A stretch of DNA of 64,000 nucleotides from Thalassospira sp. MCCC 1A01428 (GCF_002115825.1 NZ_JFJZ01000007.1:124001-188000), one strand, 5' to 3'. Counted from the first letter of the stretch, positions 18,113-28,083 are shown. The notes: a model not told the origin generated them from the letters alone. Translations and numbers: made by a program.

Positions 18113-21100
18113 GTGGTAAACCCGACAGTGGCAAACGCAAATTATCAGGAAAGCGCCTCGGCGTTTGAAAAACGCTGGCAGCAATATTGGCGCGAGAACG
18201 ATATTTATCGCACCCCAAATCCGGGTGATGCCGATTTTGATCCGTCCAAAAAGAAAAGCGTGATCCTGGACATGTTCCCTTACCCCAGCGGGGTCGGGCT
18301 GCATATTGGCCATCCGCTGGGCTATATCGCAACTGACATTAAGGCGCGTTACAAACGCATGAGCGGCTTTAACGTTTTGCATTCCATGGGGTTTGATGCT
18401 TTTGGCCTGCCTGCCGAACAGTTTGCCATTCAAACCGGCCAGCATCCGCGCATTACCACCGAAGCCAACATTGAAAATATGCTGCGCCAGTTCGAGGTGA
18501 TTGGCCTCGGCCATGACCCGCATCGTCGTTTTGCCTCGACCGACCCGGAATATTATAAATGGACGCAGTGGATTTTCCTGCAGCTGTTTAACAGCTTTTA
18601 TGACCCGCTGATGGAATGGACCGGGCCGGATGGCAATGTTGTTATCGGCCGTGCCCGCCCGATTGCCGAACTGCGCCCGTTGCTTGAAGCCGGTGAATGG
18701 TTGCTCGATGAAGATGGCGTGGCCCAGCCCGCCAGCATGGTGGGCGATGGTGCAAAGGCCGAAGGTGCCGCCATTGGCGCCGCCATCGACCGGTCGCGTC
18801 TGGCCTATGTTGATGAAGTGCCGGTCAACTGGTGCCCGATGCTGGGAACCGTGCTGTCAAACGAGGAAGTCACCAACGAAGGCAAGTCCGAGCGCGGTGA
18901 TTACCCGGTTTACAAACGCCCGCTTAAACAGTGGATGCTGCGCATTACCGATTATGCTGACCGCCTTGTGTCGGACCTTGCCGGTCTGAACTGGCCAAAC
19001 GGCGTTGTTGAAATGCAAAAAAGCTGGATCGGCCGTTCGGTTGGCGCGCGGGTGAATTTCCCGGTTGAAACTGTTTCGGGTGTGGATAGCAAAATTGCTG
19101 TTTATACCACCCGCCCGGACACCATTTTTGGCGCCACCTATATGGTGCTGGCCCCCGAACATCCGCTGGTCGATGCCCTGGTTGCCGACGATGCCAAAGC
19201 CGCGGTTGCCGCTTATCGCCAGCAGGCCGCCGAGGTAAAGGCCGTGTCGGCCAAGGATGACGCCGAACGCGAAAAAACCGGTGTGTTTATTGGCGCCTAT
19301 GCGACCAACCCGGTCACCGGCGATAAAATCCCGGTCTGGATTGCCGATTACGTTTTGATGGGCTATGGCACGGGTGCCATTATGGCGGTGCCGTCGGGCG
19401 ATCAGCGCGACTTTGAATTTGCCCGCAAGTTTAATCTGCCGATCAAGGCGACCACGCGCCCGAGCGAAAACTGGCTGAAGGATAACGCCCCTGCCAGTGC
19501 GGTTGCTCTTTCGGGCGATGAATTGCTGGCGAAATATGTTGAAGGCCCGGAAGCATTTGCCGCGGCCTATACCGACACTGGTGAAAACATCAATTCTGCC
19601 AATGACAGCATTTCGCTGAACGGCCTTGCCACACCGGATGCCAAAACCCGGATGATCGAATGGCTGGAAGAACGTGGTATTGGCCGGGGTCGCACGCAAT
19701 ATAAATTGCGCGACTGGCTGTTTTCGCGCCAGCGTTACTGGGGTGAGCCGTTCCCGGTTTTGTTTGACCTTGAAACCGGGCAGGTACATGGTGTGGCGGA
19801 AGCCGCGTTGCCGGTTTTGCTGCCCGAAATGACCGATTTTAAGCCGCAATCGAACGAAGACCCTAATTCCGAACCCGAACCCCCCCTGGCGCGGGCCAAG
19901 GAATGGATGGAAGTCGCCGGGATTGTTCTCGATGATGGGGCGGTTCTGCCGGTCGATGTCAAAGCCGGTGAAACCTGTGTGCATAATGGCGTTGAATATC
20001 CGGTACGTGCCTTTAAGCGCGATGCCAATTCCATGCCGAACTGGGCCGGGTCATGCTGGTATTTCCTGCGTTATTTCGATGCTCATAACGATGATGCATT
20101 TGTGGCGCCCGAAGCGGCCGATTATTGGTCCAAAACGCTGGATGACAACGGCAAGCCGTTGGCCGGTGCGGTAGATCTGTATGTGGGCGGGGCCGAACAT
20201 GCGGTTCTGCATTTGCTCTATTCGCGTTTCTGGCACAAGGTGTTGTTCGATCTGGGCCATGTGCAAACCCCGGAACCGTTCCAGCAACTGTTTAACCAGG
20301 GTATGATCACGGCGGATGCCTATACCGATGCCCGCGGCGTTTATGTTGATATTCACGATGTTGAAATGCGTGATGTTGATGGCAAAAAACGCCCGTTTAA
20401 CGCCAAAACCGACGAAGCCCTGATCACGGTGCCCGGTAAAATGGGCAAACGTTATAAAAACGGTATCCCGCCGGAAGAAATTTGCGACCAATACACGATC
20501 GACACTTTCCGGGCCTATGAAATGTATATGGGGCCGCTTGACAGCTCCAAACCGTGGCAGTCTGATGCCATTGTTGGCATGTTGCGGTTTTTGGGCAATG
20601 TCTGGAAACTGGCAACCCAGGCGGAACGCACCGATGTGCTCGATGCGAAAATTGACAGCCTGGTGCATAAAACCATCGAAAAGGTGGGCAACGATATTGA
20701 CAATCTGCGCCTGAACACCGCCCTGGCCGCCTTGATCGAACTGACCAACGCCCTTGGCAAACAAAATGCGGTTCACGCGGACCACATTCGTGCCCTTGCC
20801 CTGATGGTTGCCCCGTTTGCGCCGCATCTGGGCGAAGAATTGGCAAGCACGCTGGCACCGGAAGAATTTGCCGCCAAAAAATCGGTGATCCGGTTTGACT
20901 GGCCGGTATTTGATGCCGAAAAAGCCAAGGACGATGAATTTGAAGTCCCGGTTCAGGTCAATGGTAAAAAACGCGGCGCCATTCTGGTGGCCGCCGATGC
21001 CGACCAGGCCACAGTCGAGGCCCTTGCCAAAGCTGAAGAAAATGTGGCCCGCCACATTGAAGGCAAGGAAATCGTCAAGCTGATCTATGTGGCCAAACCG

Positions 21101-21136
21101 ACGCCGAAACTGGTGAATATCGTGGTTAAAGGTTAA
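18113..21136 (+). CDS. leuS: Leucyl-tRNA synthetase, long actinobacterial type
   Basis: Class I synthetase of 1007 residues that attaches leucine to tRNA-Leu. Signature segments are HIGH within VGLHIGHPLGY, the editing-domain TTRPDTIFGAT and the Asp-containing VPSGDQRDFEFA. The signature-loop position reads KMGKR where most enzymes have KMSKS. Segments such as QHPRITTEANIENMLRQ, RARPIAEL, NWCPMLGTVLSNEEVTNEG, QWMLRITDYADRL and EEICDQYTIDTFRAYEMYMG match the longer actinobacterial LeuRS rather than the roughly 860-residue proteobacterial form. The start is GTG with AGGAG ten bases before it. Transfer from a distant lineage is inferred. Confidence 0.95.
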   Translation: MVNPTVANANYQESASAFEKRWQQYWRENDIYRTPNPGDADFDPSKKKSVILDMFPYPSGVGLHIGHPLGYIATDIKARYKRMSGFNVLHSMGFDAFGLPAEQFAIQTGQHPRITTEANIENMLRQFEVIGLGHDPHRRFASTDPEYYKWTQWIFLQLFNSFYDPLMEWTGPDGNVVIGRARPIAELRPLLEAGEWLLDEDGVAQPASMVGDGAKAEGAAIGAAIDRSRLAYVDEVPVNWCPMLGTVLSNEEVTNEGKSERGDYPVYKRPLKQWMLRITDYADRLVSDLAGLNWPNGVVEMQKSWIGRSVGARVNFPVETVSGVDSKIAVYTTRPDTIFGATYMVLAPEHPLVDALVADDAKAAVAAYRQQAAEVKAVSAKDDAEREKTGVFIGAYATNPVTGDKIPVWIADYVLMGYGTGAIMAVPSGDQRDFEFARKFNLPIKATTRPSENWLKDNAPASAVALSGDELLAKYVEGPEAFAAAYTDTGENINSANDSISLNGLATPDAKTRMIEWLEERGIGRGRTQYKLRDWLFSRQRYWGEPFPVLFDLETGQVHGVAEAALPVLLPEMTDFKPQSNEDPNSEPEPPLARAKEWMEVAGIVLDDGAVLPVDVKAGETCVHNGVEYPVRAFKRDANSMPNWAGSCWYFLRYFDAHNDDAFVAPEAADYWSKTLDDNGKPLAGAVDLYVGGAEHAVLHLLYSRFWHKVLFDLGHVQTPEPFQQLFNQGMITADAYTDARGVYVDIHDVEMRDVDGKKRPFNAKTDEALITVPGKMGKRYKNGIPPEEICDQYTIDTFRAYEMYMGPLDSSKPWQSDAIVGMLRFLGNVWKLATQAERTDVLDAKIDSLVHKTIEKVGNDIDNLRLNTALAALIELTNALGKQNAVHADHIRALALMVAPFAPHLGEELASTLAPEEFAAKKSVIRFDWPVFDAEKAKDDEFEVPVQVNGKKRGAILVAADADQATVEALAKAEENVARHIEGKEIVKLIYVAKPTPKLVNIVVKG

Positions 21137-21154
21137 AACCACGGTGGATTTTTA

Positions 21155-21198
21155 AAAATGGCGCGCCTTGCCGGGAAGCATCCGGGGCGCGCCATTTT
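21155..21198 (+). terminator. Intrinsic terminator after leuS
   Basis: AAAATGGCGCGCC pairs with GGCGCGCCATTTT, a 13-base perfect stem, with a smaller CCGG/CCGG stem inside the loop and a T-run at the end. Confidence 0.9.
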
Positions 21199-21411
21199 TG
21201 TTTGTGTCATGCGTATTTCGCAAATATCGGTTTCCCGATTAAAGGGCTTCTAAAGCTCTGTTTTATGGCATAAGACATTTGTTGCAGCGCAATAAATCCT
21301 GCCGTCAGGTTATTCTGCCTGACCGTTAAGTTTCCAGATATGAGATCGTGGCCCGATGCAAACAGGGATCGTCTGTGCTGCTTTGTCCCATATCGCAACC
21401 CCGGAGAATTC

Positions 21412-22872
21412 ATGACGTCGTTTGGCAATGCCTTGCGTTTTGTCCTGTTTGTCAATGGTTTGCTGTTGGTTGTTTTGGCCGCAGCAATGACAGTCCCGAT
21501 GCTGGTGGATCTTGGTATGGAAAATGCCGACTGGTGGGCTTTTGCCGGGTCGGCAGGGGTTTGCGCATTCATCGGGGCATCGCTGGCCTTGTCTTGCCGG
21601 GGCTTGTCTGACCGGTTAAATGCCCGGGCGGGCTATTTGCTAACGGTGTCGGCCTGGGTGCTGGTTAGTTTATTCGGGTGTTTGCCACTGTATTTTTCCA
21701 GCCTGGGGCTTAGCTTTACGGATGCCTATTTTGAAACCATGTCCGCGTTAACCACGACGGGCTCTACGGTTTTAAGTGGCCTTGATGATATGGCGCCGGG
21801 CTTGCTTTTATGGCGATCGCTGATGCAATGGATTGGCGGGGTCGGCATCGTTGTGATGGCGATGATGTTGCTGCCGATGTTGCGTGTGGGCGGAATGCAA
21901 CTTTTTCGCACCGAATCATCGGATATTTCCGGCAAGCCGGTGGCCCGTGTGGTGCATATGGCAGCGTTGACGGTGGCGGTTTATGTCGGGCTTTCGGTGT
22001 TGTGCGCCATTGGCTATGACCTTGCGGGCATGGGCAGCTTTGATGCCATCAACCATGCCATGGCAACCATTGCGACAGGCGGCTATTCGACCAAGGACGC
22101 CTCGATGGGCTATTTTGATTCAGTCGGTATTGAAGTGGTCGGGATCGTTTTTATGGCGGCCGGGGCCTTGCCGCTGATTTTTTATGCGCATTTATTTACC
22201 AAAGGCAGCCGGGCCTTTTTTCAGGAACGCCAGGTTCTGGTATTTTTATGTGTTTTGGTCGGGGCAATCGTGCTGATGACCGCATGGAATGTCGATACCA
22301 ACCATATGCCGGTTTGGCATGCGTTGCGGGTGTCGGCGTTTAACGTGACGTCTGTCTTAACCGATACCGGCTTTGCCACCACCGATTTTGGTGCCTGGGG
22401 CAGTTTTGCCACCGGCCTGTTTTTCATGCTTATGATTATTGGTGGCTGTGCGGGTTCCACCGCAGGCGGGATCAAGATTTTCCGCTGGCAAATTCTGTGG
22501 GGCGGGCTGATGCGTCAACTTCGCCAGATGATTCGCCCCAATCAGATTTTATTGACCCGCTATGCAGGCAACGCTGTTGATGACCAGACCATCCTGGGGG
22601 TGCGAAATTTCTTTTTCATCTACATGATGACGCTTCTGGTTCTGTCCGTTGGTGTTATGGCAACCGGGCCGGACTTTTTATCGGCGATCACGCTGGTGGC
22701 GCAGGGGATGGCCAATGCCGGGCCAGGGTTGGGCGCATTGGGCGGCCCATCGGGCAATTTTGAAGCCCTGTCAGACCCGACCAAATGGGTGCTGATTGCA
22801 GCGATGTTGTTGGGGCGGCTGGAACTGATGACGGTTTATGTTTTGTTCATTGCCGAATACTGGCGGGATTAA
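21412..22872 (+). CDS. trkH: TrkH-type potassium uptake channel subunit
   Basis: Inner-membrane protein of 486 residues with the four membrane-pore-membrane repeats of Trk/Ktr/HKT proteins. Filter segments are visible as TTTGSTVLSG, MATIATGGYST, LTDTGFATTDFG and MANAGPGLGALGG. With TrkA it imports potassium using the proton or membrane potential. ATG 21412 follows GGAGAATTC and is preferred over an upstream in-frame start. No trkA is next to it. It precedes the sugar dehydrogenase by 97 bases without obvious functional link. Confidence 0.93.
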   Translation: MTSFGNALRFVLFVNGLLLVVLAAAMTVPMLVDLGMENADWWAFAGSAGVCAFIGASLALSCRGLSDRLNARAGYLLTVSAWVLVSLFGCLPLYFSSLGLSFTDAYFETMSALTTTGSTVLSGLDDMAPGLLLWRSLMQWIGGVGIVVMAMMLLPMLRVGGMQLFRTESSDISGKPVARVVHMAALTVAVYVGLSVLCAIGYDLAGMGSFDAINHAMATIATGGYSTKDASMGYFDSVGIEVVGIVFMAAGALPLIFYAHLFTKGSRAFFQERQVLVFLCVLVGAIVLMTAWNVDTNHMPVWHALRVSAFNVTSVLTDTGFATTDFGAWGSFATGLFFMLMIIGGCAGSTAGGIKIFRWQILWGGLMRQLRQMIRPNQILLTRYAGNAVDDQTILGVRNFFFIYMMTLLVLSVGVMATGPDFLSAITLVAQGMANAGPGLGALGGPSGNFEALSDPTKWVLIAAMLLGRLELMTVYVLFIAEYWRD

Positions 22873-22969
22873 CCTGAAAGTTGCCTCGAACGCCTTGCTA
22901 TGCGTTGACGCTGTTTGTAACAGCCGATAGAAGCAGAAGGTCATTTCAGAAAATCAGAAAGTCAGCTTC

Positions 22970-24259
22970 ATGAGCCACGGACGCAAGATTTCGGTTGTTG
23001 GTTTGGGATATGTCGGGTTGCCGGTCGCGGTGGCCTTTGGTACCCATAATGGGCAAACCGTTGCCTTTGACATTAACAAAAACCGGATAGCGCAATTGCG
23101 TGCCGGTCATGATGCAACTGGCGAGGTTGATGCCCCGGAACTTGCTGCCGCCAATTTGCTGTTGACCGACAATGCCGCCGATTTGGCCCAGGCCGACTTT
23201 CACATTGTGACCGTGCCAACCCCGATTGATCAGGCCAATTTGCCTGATCTTTCGCCATTGCGGTCGGCATCAAAAACGGTGGGCGCCATCCTTAAAAAAG
23301 GCGACATCGTTGTTTATGAAAGCACGGTTTACCCGGGGGCGACCGAAGATGTTTGCGTGCCGATTTTGGAAGCCCAATCGGGCCTGAAGGCCGGTATTGA
23401 TTTTACGGTGGGCTATTCACCCGAACGGATTAACCCCGGGGATCGCGAACATCGTTTTACCACCATTACCAAGGTTGTTTCCGGTCAGACGCCGGAAACG
23501 CTGGAAATTGTTGCAGCCGTTTATGGCAGTGTGGTAACGGCGGGCATTCACAAGGCCCCGACGATTAAGGCGGCCGAAGCCGCCAAGGTGATTGAAAACA
23601 CCCAGCGCGATTTGAACATCGCCCTGATGAATGAATTGTCGCTGATTTTTGATCGTGCCGGTATTGATACCAGCGACGTTTTGGCAGCCGCCGGAACCAA
23701 ATGGAACTTTCTGCGCTTTACCCCCGGTCTGGTCGGGGGGCATTGCATCGGGGTGGACCCTTATTATCTGACCCACAAGGCCGAAGAGCTGGGTTATTAC
23801 CCGCAGGTTATTCTGGCCGGTCGCCGCATTAACGATGGCATGGGCGAGGTTGTTGCCAATAAGGTGATCCGGGCGATTTTGCGCAAAGGCGGGGTTGTTA
23901 ACCCGACAGTGACGGTGCTGGGCCTGACCTTTAAGGAAAATGTACCTGATATTCGCAATACCCGCGTGATTGATATTATCCGCGAGCTGGAAGATGCCGG
24001 GATTACGGTGCAGGTGCATGACGCAATGGCCGATGCCGATGAAGTTGCCCACGAATTTGGCGGGTTAAAGCTGTGCACGTTTGAGGATCTTAAACCTGCT
24101 GATGCCGTGGTAATGGCGGTTTCGCACCGCGATTATGTAAGGGGCGGTTGGCCGCTGGTGCAAAACATGCTGGTCGATGGCAAGGGGTTTGTTGCCGATG
24201 TACGCGCGATGCTGCCCCGCGAAGATCGCCCGGACGGAATTGATTTGTGGCGGTTATGA
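22970..24259 (+). CDS. UDP-HexNAc-type nucleotide sugar dehydrogenase
   Basis: NAD-dependent dehydrogenase of 429 residues. It has the N-terminal Rossmann motif VVGLGYVGLPVAVAF, a central STVYPGATE and the active-site region GGHCIGVDPYYLTHKAEELGY with the catalytic cysteine in GGHC. The DPYYLTHKAEELGYYP stretch is typical of the TviB/WbpA group, which oxidises UDP-N-acetylhexosamine to the uronic acid, rather than classical UDP-glucose dehydrogenase. It probably supplies an aminouronic acid precursor for the adjacent polysaccharide locus. It converges with the first glycosyltransferase gene with only eight bases between the stops. Confidence 0.85.
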   Translation: MSHGRKISVVGLGYVGLPVAVAFGTHNGQTVAFDINKNRIAQLRAGHDATGEVDAPELAAANLLLTDNAADLAQADFHIVTVPTPIDQANLPDLSPLRSASKTVGAILKKGDIVVYESTVYPGATEDVCVPILEAQSGLKAGIDFTVGYSPERINPGDREHRFTTITKVVSGQTPETLEIVAAVYGSVVTAGIHKAPTIKAAEAAKVIENTQRDLNIALMNELSLIFDRAGIDTSDVLAAAGTKWNFLRFTPGLVGGHCIGVDPYYLTHKAEELGYYPQVILAGRRINDGMGEVVANKVIRAILRKGGVVNPTVTVLGLTFKENVPDIRNTRVIDIIRELEDAGITVQVHDAMADADEVAHEFGGLKLCTFEDLKPADAVVMAVSHRDYVRGGWPLVQNMLVDGKGFVADVRAMLPREDRPDGIDLWRL

Positions 24260-24267
24260 TCGCCCTG

Positions 24268-25371
24268 TCATAGCAACCGGGCAAAGATATCGCGCAGTTT
24301 TTGCGCAAAAAGATCGGGATGAAAGGCCGTTTTGCACAGGGTGCGGGCGGCCTTTGCCATTTTTGCCCGGTGTGCAGGGGCGTTGTGGGCCCGGCAAATA
24401 ATATTCGCCAGTTCTTGTGCGTTTGCGGTGTCGTTTAGGACAAATCCGGTTTGATCTTCAATGATTATGTCACCAAGTGTGCCAACGTTGCTGCTGATGA
24501 CGGGAACATCATGTGCCATGGCTTCCAGCACCACAAGGGGCTGTGCTTCGTTGGCATAGCGACTGGGGAATATCATAAGATCGCTGGCGCGCAGCAATGT
24601 GGTTTTGGTCGTCGGGGTAACGGCACCATGATAGGTGCTGATATCGCTGATGTCGGCATTATCCATAAGCTGACGCAGCTGTAATTCGGATACATCGCCT
24701 TCCGCCCCGGCAATATCAAATCGCAAATGCACACCTTGCTGTTTTAAAATGCCCAGCGCCTTAATCAGGGTGTCTATCCCTTTGCTGCGGATAAGGTTGG
24801 ACAAAAACAGGATACGCAAGGCGGCGGGTTGAGACGGTCGATGTGATTCCGTAGGCGAAAACTGGGGGATGTCGACACAATTGGCAAGAATGGCGATATC
24901 GCAATTTAACCCGTGGAGTTCGGGCCGAAGCGCCTCACCTAAAACGATGACGGTTTGTTTTTTAAAAACGGCCTTTTGCAGCCACGTCGCTGTTTTTGAA
25001 TGATCCCGCAGGGTTTTCAGGCCACGGCCATGCAGGTGAAAAACAATGGATACACCAAATGCCCGGACCAACAAGGCATACAGGCTGTCGCGCCAGAAGG
25101 CCGCGCCAGCAGGGGCGAAACTGAAATAAACCACAGCGGGGCGGTTTAGCATCAACTGCCCCAGCAGGCGAAACAGATAGCAAAACGCCATCACATATTT
25201 GGCGCGGCTGGCGTGGCCTATTTGCGCAATGTCGCGCGAAAACCGAAATGGCAAAAGTGTAAGCGGGTAGCGACCCTGCAAAACCTCGATGGCCCGCTGG
25301 TTCATGACGGCTGCGCCATGCAGGGGCGGCGGCAGGTGTATCAGAGCCAGAATGTGTTTGGGCCTAGGCAT
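24268..25371 (-). CDS. Family 4 glycosyltransferase
   Basis: Retaining GT-B transferase of 367 residues. The N-terminal acceptor lobe begins with ILALIHLPPPLHGAAVMNQ. The donor lobe shows LRILFLSNLIRSKGIDTLIKAL and the E-x7-E-like element in NEAQPLVVLEAMAHDVPVISS, which binds the nucleotide sugar. It adds one sugar to the lipid-linked repeat unit on the cytoplasmic side. It is the last gene of the minus-strand operon and overlaps the preceding transferase by eight bases. Sugar specificity is not predictable. Confidence 0.88.
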   Translation of the reverse strand: MPRPKHILALIHLPPPLHGAAVMNQRAIEVLQGRYPLTLLPFRFSRDIAQIGHASRAKYVMAFCYLFRLLGQLMLNRPAVVYFSFAPAGAAFWRDSLYALLVRAFGVSIVFHLHGRGLKTLRDHSKTATWLQKAVFKKQTVIVLGEALRPELHGLNCDIAILANCVDIPQFSPTESHRPSQPAALRILFLSNLIRSKGIDTLIKALGILKQQGVHLRFDIAGAEGDVSELQLRQLMDNADISDISTYHGAVTPTTKTTLLRASDLMIFPSRYANEAQPLVVLEAMAHDVPVISSNVGTLGDIIIEDQTGFVLNDTANAQELANIICRAHNAPAHRAKMAKAARTLCKTAFHPDLFAQKLRDIFARLL

Positions 25372-26203
25372 TGTTGCACCACCCTTTGATGCGATTCAAC
25401 ATGGCCAGGGCGAAATGCCGCAGATCATAAAGGCGTGTCCAGAAGGGCGGTTGAACCTTGTGCCGGTATTTGGCGCGCAGTGTTAACACCGTTTCATGAT
25501 AAAGACGGGCAGGAAGCCCGGAATAATGGCGATGGGGGCCGATGTTTCGTTGCAGCAACGGGCGGGACAGCAACAACAAAGGCCTTTGCGATTGCGTCAG
25601 GCATCGCAAATAAAAATCCAGATCCAGGCAACAAGGCAAGGATGCGTCATATCCCCCGGTTGTTCGCCACAGGGTTTTGGGAAAGACAAGACAGGAATGA
25701 TGAAACGGATTGCCCCGATAAAGACGAGCAGCCGGTATCGGGCGAACCGGCATGTCGTCAGGCCTTAAGGGGTGTGCTGGTTCGGGGCTGTGTGGTGCCG
25801 GTGCCGCCCCCTGTTCCTTCAGGCATGTGGCCTCGCAAAATATCAGTTGATCAGGATAACGCGCAATAAGCTGCTTCATGATTGGCAAGCGCGAAGGGGC
25901 GCTGCGATCATCTATATCCTGAATGGCGATAAAGCGCGTTTCAGCCTGTGAAATCGCCAGATTAAGCGCGGCACCCCGCCCGATTTTGCCGGGTGAAAAA
26001 AGCCTGATCCTTGCGTCATCGCACAAGGATACCGGCAGAGAAACCGCAGGAAATGACCCGTCATCAACAATGATGGCGGCATCCCCTGGGCCAAGAATGG
26101 CATCAAGATTGGCGAAAAAACCCTGCCAGTGGCCCTGCCCGTTGTGAATTGTTGTGACCACGGTGATGGTATTATTGCAGGTGATCCCGGTAGTTTCCGT
26201 CAT
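25364..26203 (-). CDS. Family 2 glycosyltransferase
   Basis: Inverting GT-A transferase of 279 residues. The nucleotide-sugar fold starts with ITVVTTIHNGQGHW. The segment AIIVDDGS follows, and the metal-binding region is FIAIQDIDDRSAPSRL. The C-terminal end is basic and may lie at the membrane, but no clear membrane helix is seen. It takes part in repeat-unit assembly with the flanking genes: it overlaps the upstream heparinase-like gene by four bases (ATGA) and the downstream family 4 gene by eight. Donor and acceptor are unknown. Confidence 0.87.
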   Translation of the reverse strand: MTETTGITCNNTITVVTTIHNGQGHWQGFFANLDAILGPGDAAIIVDDGSFPAVSLPVSLCDDARIRLFSPGKIGRGAALNLAISQAETRFIAIQDIDDRSAPSRLPIMKQLIARYPDQLIFCEATCLKEQGAAPAPHSPEPAHPLRPDDMPVRPIPAARLYRGNPFHHSCLVFPKTLWRTTGGYDASLPCCLDLDFYLRCLTQSQRPLLLLSRPLLQRNIGPHRHYSGLPARLYHETVLTLRAKYRHKVQPPFWTRLYDLRHFALAMLNRIKGWCNNA

Positions 26204-28083
26204 GAATTATGTGTTCGCCAATGCAGTTTCAGCGATGCCTGACAGGTGCCATCGTCGGCAACGGGTTTTTGGCAAAACAGGGTTTGCACAGGGCCAAAAG
26301 CCGAAAAATGCTTTGAAGGGGTTAAGTTCAACGGCGAAGATCCGGTTATTTCCAGCCCGATTTGCGGGAACGATAGCCGGTTGGGATGATGCTGTGTTGC
26401 GTGCAGGTCATGGGGTAAAAACAGCCGAAACAGGCGAATGACATCGTCAGGGCGGGGGGCTTGGTGTGACGGTGTTTCGCCATCCGGCGCGATTTCGACA
26501 TGATCGGTAAATTCGATCGCATCGGGTAAAAAAACAATTCGCCGTGTTCCGGCATAGCCGCCCAAATGGTAATGCATCAAAATTGTATCGCCCTGATACG
26601 TTGCGGTGTCATAACAGGCAAAATGATTTTGCCGCGGGCAACTTGGAAGCGGAAGGCTGGCAGCGCCATAAAGGCTGGCAAAATCCTGTTCACCACCACA
26701 GGCCGGTAAAATGATATCGCCATGGCGTGAGGTAACAACCGGCATTGGTGTAACGTCGTATTGTGCTGCCCCGGATAAATTAAACAGGGCTGAATAAGAC
26801 GGGGTGCAATGCTGGTGAAACGGTGTGGTGGTATTTTGCTGTGCAGGTTGATCCGGCGCCACGGCCCCGGTGGTGCAATGTGCCGATGTGTTAATTGCAA
26901 GCTGACCTGCGCGTAGCAGGAAAAAACCGGCAAACGCCAGATAATCAAAATGGCGGTTATAGCTGTACCAACCTGGTGTTTCCGGGGTGTCCGGGCCTGC
27001 ATTTTCGGGGAAAGGCCGGTTTGGTTTATGGGCCGGGATCGCCTTTAACGATGATTTGGCCGGATGATAGGTGTGCGGCGCTAAATGGGCGTGTAAATGC
27101 AACACATTCGTCGGCGGTGTAAGGGGCGTGGCCGGTGCGGGCGATAATGATGGTTCTGTCCTCTGTGCGGAGGCATGCAAACCCGCCGGGAAGGCGCGCG
27201 CGGGAAATGGGCCGGGCGAGGGAACAGGCGCCACAGATAAATGTTCGCCCGCGTTTGCCAGCAAATTAAGGGGCAAGGTGCCGTGCGCCATCAGGCTTTG
27301 TTCGATCTGGTCCAGCAACGGGGTTGCCAGGGTATCTTCCCCGGCAGAAAGCAGGGCATAAAGGGCGCTAATGGTGCCAAAACTTTGCCCGGCCCCCCGG
27401 CCAATCAGGTTGGCATGGCCGGTTGTTGCAACCAGATTTGCGATGAGCCCGGTTGCCGCCCGCCCGGCCCCCTGACAGGAAGGCTGGGTGCTAAAGCCAA
27501 GAAGGGCAGCGCAAAAAGCATGATATTGCGCTGAAAAACTCCCTTTACGGTCCATAAAAGCCGGGCCGCTACGAAAGTTTCGGGCAATGAACCACCATAA
27601 TATACGCGCCGCAAGGCGCGATGGCAGATTGCCCTTTTCAAGGCACAGCATTCGCAAAATCAACCAGTTGGCAACCCGGGCATTGCGATAGGTTTTGCCT
27701 GCCAAAATACGTTTGCGCAGTTGCTTGGGTAGGCCCGGTGTCTGATGCAGGGCAAATTCAATGAATTCGCGGTGGTAATGCGCGGTATCGGGCAGGGTTT
27801 GCAAGGCATCAAGGGCGCGATTGATGGCAGATTGATATTTGGTATCCCCAAGCCCTTGCCACAGCGCCAGGGCAAAGGCCGTGGCGTAAAATCCGTGCCG
27901 GGGAAAGTTGCCATCCGCAGTTTGCTGGTTAAGCAATATATCGGCAATCAAAACAGCCAGCCGTTTTGCCCGCGTTTGTGCCGCCAGGGCAGGTGCCGTG
28001 CTGCTGGCAGGGGCTTTCAGGCCGTGTTGCGCAGGCTGCGTTTTTGCCGGTGTGCCTTCTGGCGGGTTTAATGAAACCGGCAT
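26200..28083 (-). CDS. Heparinase II/III-like alpha-toroid and beta-sandwich protein
   Basis: Protein of 627 residues with no signal peptide. Residues about 25-290 look like an alpha/alpha toroid (QTADGNFPRHGFYATAFALALW, LIGRGAGQSFGTISALYALL). A Pro- and Ala-rich linker follows (about 290-370). The last 250 residues resemble the beta-sandwich of polysaccharide lyases, with VTSRHGDIILPA, TILMHYHLGGY and IEFTDHVEI. The best match is heparinase II/III-like or alginate lyase-like proteins, which cleave uronate-containing polymers. The catalytic residues cannot be assigned. Lacking a signal, it may act on cytoplasmic lipid-linked intermediates or be a non-catalytic relative. Confidence 0.6.
   Translation of the reverse strand: MPVSLNPPEGTPAKTQPAQHGLKAPASSTAPALAAQTRAKRLAVLIADILLNQQTADGNFPRHGFYATAFALALWQGLGDTKYQSAINRALDALQTLPDTAHYHREFIEFALHQTPGLPKQLRKRILAGKTYRNARVANWLILRMLCLEKGNLPSRLAARILWWFIARNFRSGPAFMDRKGSFSAQYHAFCAALLGFSTQPSCQGAGRAATGLIANLVATTGHANLIGRGAGQSFGTISALYALLSAGEDTLATPLLDQIEQSLMAHGTLPLNLLANAGEHLSVAPVPSPGPFPARAFPAGLHASAQRTEPSLSPAPATPLTPPTNVLHLHAHLAPHTYHPAKSSLKAIPAHKPNRPFPENAGPDTPETPGWYSYNRHFDYLAFAGFFLLRAGQLAINTSAHCTTGAVAPDQPAQQNTTTPFHQHCTPSYSALFNLSGAAQYDVTPMPVVTSRHGDIILPACGGEQDFASLYGAASLPLPSCPRQNHFACYDTATYQGDTILMHYHLGGYAGTRRIVFLPDAIEFTDHVEIAPDGETPSHQAPRPDDVIRLFRLFLPHDLHATQHHPNRLSFPQIGLEITGSSPLNLTPSKHFSAFGPVQTLFCQKPVADDGTCQASLKLHWRTHNS

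Noticed and set aside
18857..21142. Long minus-strand open frames opposite leuS (to 375 codons)
   Set aside because: They mirror the coding strand of a clearly real gene, give Gly/Asn/His-rich products with no family features and lack ribosome sites.
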